NCBI GenBank assembly: GCA_964494085.1
Contig: CAZBQJ010000001.1
Location: forward strand, 334,580-398,579
Length of the DNA stretch: 64,000 nucleotides
Direction of reading: 5' to 3'
DNA from: CAZBQJ01 sp964494085
GTDB lineage: Bacteria; Patescibacteriota; Gracilibacteria; UBA1369
A model generated the notes under the pieces. The model did not search any database, had not been told where the DNA came from, and saw nothing but the letters and a program-made list of their open reading frames with translations. Position 1 is the first letter of the stretch; each line of letters opens with the position of its first letter. Shown in pieces: positions 8,001 through 15,806 of this stretch. The translations under genes were made by a program, and so were the position numbers.

Positions 8001-11000
8001 ATGTCGCCAATGTCCAAAACACCCAACAATCAGAGTCACCTAGCCACTTTTCAGAAGTATTACGATGCCTTGAATGCCGAGCAAAAAGAAGCCGTCGATA
8101 ATATCGAAGGTCCGGTCATGACTATTGCCGGAGCCGGCACCGGGAAAACACAAATATTAGCCGTGCGTATCGCCAAAATCCTGCTCGAAACTCAGATTGA
8201 TCCATACAATATCCTTTGCCTGACTTTCACCGAAGCCGGAGTGACCGCCATGCGCAAAAGACTCTTGGAAATCATTGGACCGACGGCTTATTATGTCAAA
8301 ATCGCCACTTTCCACAGTTTTTGTAATGAAATCATCCTCGAAAATAGTGACGAATTTGGTTTGGGACGAGATCATCAGCAAATTGATGATTTGGAAAAAA
8401 TCATTCTTTTTCAGGAAATTATCGACCAACTCGGCACGCGCAGTCCGATCCGTCCAACCGGCGAGGCCTACCATTACCTTCCTGATCTGGAAAAACGGAT
8501 TAGTGATTTAAAAAAAGAAAACATCACTCCCAAAAAGTTTACTGAAATATGCCAAGACCTCTCAGAATTCCTGGAAATTTTCGATCCGTTGGTAAAAGAC
8601 TTCTGTGCTACCAAAGGCCGTCCTGAAGAGGCTTTAGTCAATTTGGCCAGTCCGGAAAACATCCTTCCGCACTTCTCCCAATTAAGCATTCTCCAACAAG
8701 CCCACCTCAATTTTTATCAACAATTATGGCAGAATTATCAGCAAAACCTTAATGGCAGCAAAAGCAATGATGGTGTCCAACGCACCGCCTTCCGTAATAA
8801 TCTCCGCGCTTTTCTGGAAAAGTTGAAAAAATCTCTACCCAAACAGCAAGAATTAGCTAAAGCCTATCAGCTCTACCAGGAAAAAATCGCCCAACAAAAG
8901 CGCTATGATTATGAAGACATGATCATGTTGGTCAGTCAAAAATTTCAGTCTGAAGCCGACCAGAATGGTGGTCTACTTCGTCAATATCAGGAAAGATACC
9001 AGTACATTCTGGTCGACGAGTACCAGGATACCAATTCTGCTCAAAACCTGACGGTCAATCTGCTCGGCAGCTTTTTCGATTCACCAAATATTTTTGTAGT
9101 AGGTGACGATGACCAATCTATTTACCGCTTCCAGGGAGCTTCCGTAGAAAATATTATCGAATTCCATCAAAAATATCAGCCGGAATTAAAAGTCATTACT
9201 CTGGTAAAAAACTATCGCAGTCAGCAAAGCGTTTTGGATGCGGCCGGCGCCATCATCGCCAACAATCAGACCCGTCTCGCCGCCAAAATACCGACCATCG
9301 ACAAACATCTTACTGCGCAGGTCGACGCGCCGGCGGCCCCACTACAATTGACTACTTATGAAAGTGAAGATGCCGAGAATTATGGTCTGGCCAAACAAAT
9401 TCAAAAGTTACTGGCAGATGGCATCAGTCCAAATGAAATCGCCATTCTCTATCGCAAACATTATCAAGCAGAGGGTTTAATCGAGTTATTTCAAAAGTTA
9501 GCTATCCCCTACCAAATCATCGCCGGCCGAAACATTTTGGAAGATTTGCAAATCGACAAATTGATCAAATTATTCCGCTTGATCAACAATCCCAATGATA
9601 ATGATTTGTTGATGCAGGTACTCTTTCTCGATTTTCAGGAAATGCCCAGACTCGATCTGCTCAAACTTTCTCATTACTACTTTCAAAAACGCCTGGAAAG
9701 AGAAGGCTATAGCCTCTTCCAAATACTTCACCTCCCTGAACATCTCCAAGCCGCCCATATACGGGAACCTCAAAAATTCCAGCAAATCGCCCAACAAATC
9801 CTCGACTGGAAAGATACTTCCATCAATGAAACACTCAGTTTATTTTTCGAAGAAGTTATCAAAACTTCCGGCTATCTCAACTATCTTTTGAAACAAAAAT
9901 CTCGTCTGGAAGGACTCAACCGCCTAAATACTCTCTTCAAGGAAATCAAAAAGCAGAATCACCGCAACCATAGTCTCACCATCGCCGACTTTCTGGAACA
10001 ACTGAAAATCCGTGCTGACCATAATTTGAAACTTTTAGAGAATCCCCTGGTTGGAGAAAAGAACGGCGTCCAATTGATGACCGCACATGCCGCCAAAGGC
10101 CTGGAATTCCAGCATGTCTTTTTGATCCGCTGTACTCATAACAGCTGGGACAAAAGTGGAAAAACTGACAATATCACTTTACCCCGTGGCCTGATCAGTG
10201 CTGAAATCACTGATGAAACAAAAGAAATCGAAGAAGACAATCGTCGTCTTTTCTATGTTGCTCTCACCCGCGCCAGAAAAATGGTCTACCTCAGTCTGGC
10301 TCGCTTCCGTTCCGAGCAAAACAAAGTACGCGAGGATTTGCCCAGCCTATTCCTCAACGAAATTCCTGAAAACCTTCTCCAGAAAAACTCTCAAACCAAT
10401 CGAACTGATCAAGAACTGGCCGAATTGGAAAGCTTATTTTTGCTTGATTCGGGAAACAATTTCAACGCCGATGAACAAAGTTTTCTCAAAGGATTGGTCA
10501 ATCAAGTGGTGCTTTCGCCTACAGCCGTGAACAATTATCTCTCCTGTCCGCGCAAATTCTTCTATCAAAACCTCATCCGTCTTCCCCAGGCCCGCAGCAA
10601 ATCCGCCGCTATGGGTAGTGCTATCCATGCAGCACTTGATCGTTATTTCAAACAGTATCATCGCACCAAAATCAAGCCCGCTCGAGAATTTCTCACCTTG
10701 CACTTTCAGACCGCCCTACAAAGAGAGTTACTGACCGAAGATGATTATCGGGAAAAGCTGGAAATTGGCAAAAATATTCTAGGCGACTATTTTGATCAAT
10801 TCTCCGAACAGTTTTCAGCCGACACTATCACTGAATTCAACTTTGCCCATGATGGCATCAATATCGAAGGGATCCCCGTAACCGGAAAAATAGACAAAAT
10901 CGAACAAACCGAAAATGGCTTAATTGTAACAGATTTCAAAACCGGCAACACCGATAGTGGACTGAAAAAAATTACTCACGGTGGGGATTACTGGCGCCAA

Positions 11001-11279
11001 TTGGTTTTCTATCAATTACTTTGCGATCGCTCTCCTCAATTCAAACGCCAATTTCAACAACGCCCCATGACCGTCGCCAAGATCGAATTTCTGGAAAAAT
11101 CCCGTCAAAAAGACCAGTTTCTACATCCGACTGTCAGTATATCCAACGCCGATCAAGCCGAAGTAATCGACAATATCAAATTCGTTCACACTCAAATCCA
11201 GCAATTAAATTTCGAGAAAATCGACCGGTCTGATCCTTGTGGCCATTGCCCTTTCCATGACCTTTGCTGGAAGAACTAA
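8001..11279 (+). CDS. UvrD/PcrA-type helicase fused to a RecB/Cas4-like iron-sulfur nuclease
   Basis: A 1092-residue superfamily 1A helicase-nuclease, likely acting in recombinational repair in place of AddAB or RecBCD. Walker A GAGTGKT is at about residues 43-49, motif II DEYQDTN near 338, GDDDQSIYRFQGA near 370, and the VQLMTAHAAKGLEF and LFYVALTRAR motifs follow. The C-terminal quarter holds a PD-(D/E)XK nuclease with GKIDKIE and VTDFKTGN. Cysteines in LSCPRKF and in CGHCPFHDLC could ligate a 4Fe-4S cluster as in AddB and Cas4. A second in-frame ATG lies at 8010. Confidence 0.88.
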   Translation: MSPMSKTPNNQSHLATFQKYYDALNAEQKEAVDNIEGPVMTIAGAGTGKTQILAVRIAKILLETQIDPYNILCLTFTEAGVTAMRKRLLEIIGPTAYYVKIATFHSFCNEIILENSDEFGLGRDHQQIDDLEKIILFQEIIDQLGTRSPIRPTGEAYHYLPDLEKRISDLKKENITPKKFTEICQDLSEFLEIFDPLVKDFCATKGRPEEALVNLASPENILPHFSQLSILQQAHLNFYQQLWQNYQQNLNGSKSNDGVQRTAFRNNLRAFLEKLKKSLPKQQELAKAYQLYQEKIAQQKRYDYEDMIMLVSQKFQSEADQNGGLLRQYQERYQYILVDEYQDTNSAQNLTVNLLGSFFDSPNIFVVGDDDQSIYRFQGASVENIIEFHQKYQPELKVITLVKNYRSQQSVLDAAGAIIANNQTRLAAKIPTIDKHLTAQVDAPAAPLQLTTYESEDAENYGLAKQIQKLLADGISPNEIAILYRKHYQAEGLIELFQKLAIPYQIIAGRNILEDLQIDKLIKLFRLINNPNDNDLLMQVLFLDFQEMPRLDLLKLSHYYFQKRLEREGYSLFQILHLPEHLQAAHIREPQKFQQIAQQILDWKDTSINETLSLFFEEVIKTSGYLNYLLKQKSRLEGLNRLNTLFKEIKKQNHRNHSLTIADFLEQLKIRADHNLKLLENPLVGEKNGVQLMTAHAAKGLEFQHVFLIRCTHNSWDKSGKTDNITLPRGLISAEITDETKEIEEDNRRLFYVALTRARKMVYLSLARFRSEQNKVREDLPSLFLNEIPENLLQKNSQTNRTDQELAELESLFLLDSGNNFNADEQSFLKGLVNQVVLSPTAVNNYLSCPRKFFYQNLIRLPQARSKSAAMGSAIHAALDRYFKQYHRTKIKPAREFLTLHFQTALQRELLTEDDYREKLEIGKNILGDYFDQFSEQFSADTITEFNFAHDGINIEGIPVTGKIDKIEQTENGLIVTDFKTGNTDSGLKKITHGGDYWRQLVFYQLLCDRSPQFKRQFQQRPMTVAKIEFLEKSRQKDQFLHPTVSISNADQAEVIDNIKFVHTQIQQLNFEKIDRSDPCGHCPFHDLCWKN

Positions 11280-11290
11280 AGTTGAACTCA

Positions 11291-11319
11291 TTGTTATTTC
11301 AGGCAAATTAGACTATAGT
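11291..11319 (+). promoter_or_regulatory. Sigma-70-type promoter for the unidentified structured RNA
   Basis: TTGTTA (11291-11296) and TATAGT (11314-11319) are spaced by exactly 17 bp just after the helicase stop codon. No plus-strand coding frame follows, so the promoter probably drives the RNA at about 11326-11706. Confidence 0.6.
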
Positions 11320-11325
11320 TCTAAA

Positions 11326-11706
11326 TACTATCTTTTGTGCACGATTAAATCTCGGTTTTCTCTCTCACTAATCTACATTAAGGGAGGCTCAATTGTTTCA
11401 CCCCGTGGGGCGAAACTGCGGTCACCCACTTAAAGGAATACGGGGATATGTATTCCTGAGATGGCCCGGCACGAAGGACAGTTTTCAAAAACTACAATAA
11501 AATCTAAAGGCTCTAGACCCTTAACGAACCGCGCCACGCCCCAACGGTATTATGAGTAAGAGGATAGCACTCAATGACTCCCACCACATCCGGTTCATCT
11601 TCGGTTTATTCCCCTAAAGCACTTTAAAGTGGCTGAACCGGGGTGGGAGCAGCTAGGTAGCGAAAACAGCTGCCGAAAACCCCATCCTCAGATGGGGTTT
11701 TTGTTT
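11326..11706 (+). ncRNA. Unidentified structured RNA, about 380 nt
   Basis: The gap between two convergent genes has its own promoter, no credible coding frame, many complementary segments and a terminator. Helices seen are AGGAATA/TATTCCT (11434-11440 with 11451-11457), GGGGCG/CGCCCC (11407-11412 with 11537-11542) stacked near GCGGT/ACCGC (11418-11422 with 11528-11532), and CTCCCACC-CCGGTTCA with TGAACCGG-GGTGGGAG (11578-11597 with 11634-11649). TTAAGGG/CCCTTAA (11378-11384 with 11518-11524) crosses the second helix and would form a pseudoknot. The size suits RNase P RNA or tmRNA, but I cannot find the conserved core of either, nor the SRP tetraloop region. Confidence 0.6.
11677..11706 (+). 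terminator. Intrinsic terminator of the structured RNA
   Basis: AAACCCCATC pairs with GATGGGGTTT around a CTCA loop, followed by TTGTTTTT. It lies immediately before the stop of the convergent M50 protease gene and could also work for that gene. Confidence 0.85.
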
Positions 11707-11707
11707 T

Positions 11708-12331
11708 TCAGCTACCTAAAAAAAGTACCGTCTTAATACCAAAGACTATCCACCCCACCAACCAGCTCAAAACTGAAAAATGGAAATATTTAGCCAGAAT
11801 AAAATTATCCACAATCAAGAAAGCCAGAAAATATAGGCTGGCATTAGCCAAATAAGCCTGATAGCGATGTTGCCAACGACGAGGGATCATCAGCTGCAAA
11901 AACTTCGAACCATCCAATGGGGGAAAAGGCAACATATTGAAAGCAAACAGCAGAATTGAAACATCAAAAATAATACTGAGCAGCACGGACAACTCTGTGT
12001 TTAAATAATAGATAAAGTATTTCAGTGGGATCAAAACTACGATGGCGATCAGTAGATTCATCATCGGGCCAGCCACTGCTACCAGCGCTTCATAGGCCAC
12101 CGGCCTTTTGAAATAAGCCCGGTTTACCGGCACCGGTTTTCCCCAACCAATTCCCACCAAAAACATCAAAACAGTTCCCAAAGGATCGAGGTGAGCCAAC
12201 GGGTTCAAAGTCACTCGCCCTTGATGTTTGGCCGTCGGATCACCCAAAAAGTTCGCCGTAAAAGCATGAGCATACTCGTGCAAAGTAATCACCAAAACCA
12301 GAGCAAAAATAGTGTAAACAAATTCCAACAT
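11708..12331 (-). CDS. M50 family site-2-type membrane metalloprotease
   Basis: A 207-residue integral-membrane zinc protease of the compact S2P/SpoIVFB/YwhC type. The zinc motif HEYAH is in the first helix (about residues 18-22) and the second ligand motif, NMLPFPPLDGSK, lies near residue 135. Four to five further hydrophobic segments are visible. There is no PDZ or CBS domain, so it is a minimal family member. Substrates are unknown; relatives cut membrane-bound regulators or signal peptides. It lies 4 bp downstream of cfa on the same strand and is probably cotranscribed with it. Confidence 0.85.
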   Translation of the reverse strand: MLEFVYTIFALVLVITLHEYAHAFTANFLGDPTAKHQGRVTLNPLAHLDPLGTVLMFLVGIGWGKPVPVNRAYFKRPVAYEALVAVAGPMMNLLIAIVVLIPLKYFIYYLNTELSVLLSIIFDVSILLFAFNMLPFPPLDGSKFLQLMIPRRWQHRYQAYLANASLYFLAFLIVDNFILAKYFHFSVLSWLVGWIVFGIKTVLFLGS

Positions 12332-12335
12332 GAGA

Positions 12336-13484
12336 CTATCTTACAGAATTATAGCCTCCCAGTACACCTCCTTTGGATAACACTATTTGCCACAACTGAC
12401 ATTCTCGCGCTCGGAACAAGCCCGCGCACTGCTGTAAATAATATTTCCAGATCCGATAAAAGCGATCACCGTATTTCGGCTGCAGTTCCGGCCAAACCTT
12501 TTCAAAATTCTCCCACCAGGCCATCAAAGTACGATCATAATATGGTCCGAAATTATGCCAGTCTTCCATCACAAAATATTTTTCAGCCTCGCTCGACAAA
12601 TTACTGACCGCAGGCAGTAAGGCATTAGGGAAAATATATTTATGGAGCCAGGGATCAAACATTTTCACAGGTTTTCTGCCACCGATAGTGTGCAGTAGAA
12701 ATAAACCTCTTTTATCCAACAAATCCGCGGCTTGTTTAAAGTAGGTGTGATAATTCTTCAAGCCAACATGCTCAAACATTCCCACCGAAACAATCACGTC
12801 AAATTTACCATTTAAACTCCTATAATCTATCAATTCAAATTTAACCGGTAAATCCTTGCAGCGTTCCCGGGCATATTTTAACTGTTCTCTGGAAACCGTG
12901 ATTCCAGTTACTTCTACCTCATAATTTTTAGCCATATATTCAGCCAAAGTCCCCCACCCGCAACCAATATCCAAAACTTTCATGCCTTTTTTGAGGTGCA
13001 TTTTCCGACAGATCAAGTCAAATTTCGCTTCTTGAGCCGCATCCAGTGTATCTACATTTTTCCAATATCCGCATGAATAAGCCATACTTGACCCTAACAT
13101 CGGCCCATATAAATCATTTCCCAGGTCATAATGTCGTTCGCCTACCTGAAAGGCGCGCGATTTGGATTGTAAATTCATCAATACTGATCCCAAGACAAAA
13201 GTCATATCTTTCAGACCAAAACTCAAACTTTTCCGTAAATCTGCTTTCAATACTTTGGTAAAAAACTCGTCCAGCCTTGGACAGTCCCACCATCCTTCCA
13301 GATAAGCCTCTCCCAGAGCCAAAGTGCCACCTCCCAATACTCGTTTGAAAAGTCGAGGGTCATTTACTCGCAAATCAAATTCACCTGAACCATTAATCGT
13401 TATTCCGGCTTTTTCTAAAAGCCTTTCAGTCATTTGATAATATTGATCCTTTTTCATACGGATAGACCAATTTTTAACACTCAT
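12336..13484 (-). CDS. cfa: Cyclopropane-fatty-acyl-phospholipid synthase
   Basis: A 382-residue SAM-dependent enzyme that adds a methylene bridge to unsaturated acyl chains of membrane phospholipids. The SAM-binding motif I is VLDIGCGWGTLAEY (about residues 170-183). Conserved Cfa segments include FQVGERHYDLGNDLYGPMLG, MAYSCGYW and VGMFEHVG. The N-terminal lipid-binding domain is present, so length and architecture are normal. The modification typically increases resistance to acid and oxidative stress. The start is the ATG at 13484. Confidence 0.92.
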   Translation of the reverse strand: MSVKNWSIRMKKDQYYQMTERLLEKAGITINGSGEFDLRVNDPRLFKRVLGGGTLALGEAYLEGWWDCPRLDEFFTKVLKADLRKSLSFGLKDMTFVLGSVLMNLQSKSRAFQVGERHYDLGNDLYGPMLGSSMAYSCGYWKNVDTLDAAQEAKFDLICRKMHLKKGMKVLDIGCGWGTLAEYMAKNYEVEVTGITVSREQLKYARERCKDLPVKFELIDYRSLNGKFDVIVSVGMFEHVGLKNYHTYFKQAADLLDKRGLFLLHTIGGRKPVKMFDPWLHKYIFPNALLPAVSNLSSEAEKYFVMEDWHNFGPYYDRTLMAWWENFEKVWPELQPKYGDRFYRIWKYYLQQCAGLFRARECQLWQIVLSKGGVLGGYNSVR

Positions 13485-13541
13485 TTTAACGCTGTGAGTA
13501 TAACATCACCCGGGATCGAAGCCAAGGACACTCAAAAAAAC

Positions 13542-13569
13542 TTGCATTTAGCTTATTCCATGCTAATAT
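13542..13569 (+). promoter_or_regulatory. Promoter upstream of rpmB
   Basis: TTGCAT (13542-13547), a 16-bp spacer and TAATAT (13564-13569) lie 50 bp before the L28 start codon, with a short GC-containing leader between. Confidence 0.5.
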
Positions 13570-13621
13570 TCCCCTGCTTTAGCCTCAAAAAGGCGGGCTG
13601 CCAACCCTAATCCGCAATTGT

Positions 13622-13900
13622 ATGTCTAAAATTTGTCAACTAACAGGTAAAAAGAAATCCACCGGTTACAACATTTCTTTCTCTAATCGTCACACCAAAA
13701 GGACTTTCGAGCCCAATGTTAGCAAGAGAACTATCGTTGATCCGGTCAGTGGTCAAAAGTTGCGTATCAAGGTTTCTACACGCGCACTGCGCACACTTGC
13801 CAAAAACCCCGGCAAATTTCGAACTGAAATAGCATCTTTACTGAAAAAGAAGCAGAAAAAGGTTGCTCGAAGCACTCGATCAACTACCGCTAACAAGTAG
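13622..13900 (+). CDS. rpmB: 50S ribosomal protein L28
   Basis: A 92-residue basic ribosomal protein of the large subunit. The family opening SKICQLTGKKKSTGYNISFS is followed by the conserved RHTKRTFEPNV segment, and RIKVSTRALRTLAK lies in the middle. The Lys/Arg-rich tail is longer than in many short L28 proteins. It is transcribed alone, with its own promoter and a terminator 40 bp after the stop codon. Confidence 0.95.
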   Translation: MSKICQLTGKKKSTGYNISFSNRHTKRTFEPNVSKRTIVDPVSGQKLRIKVSTRALRTLAKNPGKFRTEIASLLKKKQKKVARSTRSTTANK

Positions 13901-13940
13901 TAATTCACCATTCCGGTGACGCCCTAGAATACTAAGCCTC

Positions 13941-13978
13941 AGCCCCTATCTGCACATACATTCAGATAGGAGCTTTTT
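13941..13978 (+). terminator. Intrinsic terminator after rpmB
   Basis: AGC-CCTATCTG pairs with CAGATAGG-GCT, followed by TTTTTG. Confidence 0.75.
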
Positions 13979-14001
13979 GATCCCATTAATTAAACCATTT
14001 T

Positions 14002-14535
14002 ATGCTTAAATTCATCACCGGTAACGATAATAAATTCGCAGAGGTTAAAGCCGTTTTAGATGACCACCCCGTCGAACAATTAAAGATAGATTTACCGGAA
14101 ATTCAGGATCTCGATCCCCAAAAAATTATTCGCGCCAAATTACAGGAAGCTTTGAAGTACCATGAAGGCGAATTCATAGTCGAAGATACTTCCCTCTATC
14201 TGGATTGTCTCAACGGTTTGCCCGGGCCCTTGATCAAATGGTTTTTGGAATCAATCGGACCGCAGGGTTTGGCCGATCTTGCTCATAAAATGGGTAATAC
14301 CGAAGCCCAAGCCAAAACTATTATCGGCTATAGTCGTTCACCCGAAGAAATCCATTTCTTTGAAGGAATTTTACTTGGCCAAATCGTTTATCCTCGCGGC
14401 ACCAACACATTCGGTTGGAATAGCATTTTCCAGCCCACCGGCCACGAATTGACTTTCGCCGAAATGACCATCAACCAAAAAAACGCCATGAGCATGAGAA
14501 AACTGGCTGCTGAGAAATTAAAGGAAATCCTCTAG
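14002..14535 (+). CDS. rdgB: Non-canonical purine NTP pyrophosphatase (Ham1/RdgB-like)
   Basis: A 177-residue enzyme of the ITPase/Ham1 family that hydrolyses ITP, XTP and dITP to monophosphates, keeping deaminated purines out of nucleic acids. The opening FITGNDNKFAEVKAVL matches the TxNxxKxxE substrate motif. VEDTSLYLDCLNGLPGPLIKWF holds the catalytic Asp, and FGWNSIFQP matches the FGYDPIF motif. It is slightly shorter than E. coli RdgB. It is followed by 156 bp without a gene, then tRNA-Ser. Confidence 0.85.
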   Translation: MLKFITGNDNKFAEVKAVLDDHPVEQLKIDLPEIQDLDPQKIIRAKLQEALKYHEGEFIVEDTSLYLDCLNGLPGPLIKWFLESIGPQGLADLAHKMGNTEAQAKTIIGYSRSPEEIHFFEGILLGQIVYPRGTNTFGWNSIFQPTGHELTFAEMTINQKNAMSMRKLAAEKLKEIL

Positions 14536-14691
14536 ATTACTTCAGTCCTATTTGAGCTCAGGTTAATTGAATTAGTGCCCACTCTGATTAAAGTGCGTCA
14601 ATAAGCTTTAATATTGCAAATCAAGGGCTGGTCTATTATGCTGCCTCTGCGTCTGCGAAGGTTTTTTAAACAAAGACGCAAAATCTCTCGG

Positions 14692-14781
14692 GGAGGGGTC
14701 GCATAGTGGCCTAGTGCACACGCTTGGAAAGCGTGCAACGTCGCAAGACGTTCGGGAGTTCGAATCTCCCCCCCTCCGCCA
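14692..14781 (+). tRNA. tRNA-Ser(GGA)
   Basis: The acceptor stem GGAGGGG pairs with CCCCTCC, followed by a G discriminator and encoded CCA. The anticodon stem CACGC/GCGTG flanks the loop TTGGAAA, giving anticodon GGA. A long variable arm (AACGTCGCAAGACGTT region) is typical of class II serine tRNAs. The T arm GGGAG-TTCGAAT-CTCCC is perfect. Confidence 0.97.
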
Positions 14782-14806
14782 GAATCAAAAATAAAGAAAT
14801 AGCAAT

Positions 14807-15361
14807 ATGAATTCACCAAAAAAAATCCTCGGTATTGTCGGTAGTTTACGCAAACAATCATATAACAAATGGTTGATGCAAGCCGCTCAGAAACTGGCCC
14901 CGGATAACCTGGAAATCGAAATCTTTGATCTACAGAACATTCCTCTTTTCAATCAGGATAATGAATTGGCTATGCCGGCTTCAGTGACGGAATTCAAGCA
15001 AAAGATCGAGGCCGCAGACGCGATTCTCATTGCTACACCAGAATATAATTATTCTTTCCCGGGAGTCCTCAAAAACGCCATGGATTGGGCGTCACGACCA
15101 CAGGGCCAAAACAGTTTTAGCGGCAAACCGGCAGCCGTTATGGGTGCTACTCCACATGCTCTCGGGGCTTCACGCGCTATCTATCAATTACGCCAGACTT
15201 TCGTCTTTTTAGATTTACACGTTCTCAACAAACCGGAAATCATGATGCCGTTTGCGGCAGACAAATTCAACGAATCCGGTGAGCTGACAGACAAACATAC
15301 TATAGATAAATTACACGAGTTTCTCGGTATTTTTTCCGATTGGATAGAACGGTTAAGTTAG
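14807..15361 (+). CDS. NADPH-dependent FMN reductase (ChrR/azoreductase-like)
   Basis: A 184-residue flavodoxin-fold reductase. GSLRKQSYNKWLMQAA (about residues 12-27) is the family FMN phosphate loop. ATPEYNYSFPGVLKNAMDWASRP (about residues 75-97) is the signature of the chromate and quinone reductase group. Such enzymes reduce quinones, chromate or azo dyes by two electrons and can limit redox cycling. It lies 25 bp after tRNA-Ser and 33 bp before the DUF488 gene on the same strand. It is distinct from the reductase at 1983-2621. Confidence 0.85.
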   Translation: MNSPKKILGIVGSLRKQSYNKWLMQAAQKLAPDNLEIEIFDLQNIPLFNQDNELAMPASVTEFKQKIEAADAILIATPEYNYSFPGVLKNAMDWASRPQGQNSFSGKPAAVMGATPHALGASRAIYQLRQTFVFLDLHVLNKPEIMMPFAADKFNESGELTDKHTIDKLHEFLGIFSDWIERLS

Positions 15362-15394
15362 CATGACTTTGGCTACTTCTCAAAAATACAAACC

Positions 15395-15751
15395 ATGATT
15401 AAGCTCAAAAGAATTTATGAAAAGTCGAAGCAGGATGATGGTTTCAGAATCCTGGTCGATCGCTTATGGCCCAGAGGTGTGTCAAAAGAAAGAGCCGCTT
15501 TGGATTTATGGTTAAAGGAGATCGCCCCCAGCACCGAACTCCGCCAATGGTTCGGCCACGACCCCAAAAAATGGGTCGCCTTCCAGAGAAAATACAAATC
15601 AGAAATCGCCGCCAACCAAGATGTTTTTACTGAATTGAAAAAGACCGTTAAACAGAGAAAAAATGTTACACTTTTATATGGAGCAAGGGACGAAGAACAC
15701 AACGAAGCTCTAGTCCTTCTCAACTTGCTCAAAAAGACTAAAAACCCGTAA
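15395..15751 (+). CDS. DUF488 family protein (YeaO-like)
   Basis: A 118-residue soluble protein of the DUF488 family. The signature opening IKLKRIYEK, then RILVDRLWPRGVSKERAALD and WFGHDPKKW, are all present. The function of DUF488 proteins is not established. The middle KNVTLLYGARDEEHNEALVL segment is well conserved in the family. It is likely cotranscribed with the upstream FMN reductase. Confidence 0.85.
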   Translation: MIKLKRIYEKSKQDDGFRILVDRLWPRGVSKERAALDLWLKEIAPSTELRQWFGHDPKKWVAFQRKYKSEIAANQDVFTELKKTVKQRKNVTLLYGARDEEHNEALVLLNLLKKTKNP

Positions 15752-15806
15752 TTATCTTGTGTATAGATTGGAGGCAAGGATTTTTGGATAAATTTACATA
15801 TATTAA

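Noticed and set aside
11326..11706. Naming the structured RNA as RNase P RNA or tmRNA
   Set aside because: Length fits, but the conserved P4 core of RNase P, the tRNA-like ends of tmRNA and the SRP loop sequence were not found on either strand.
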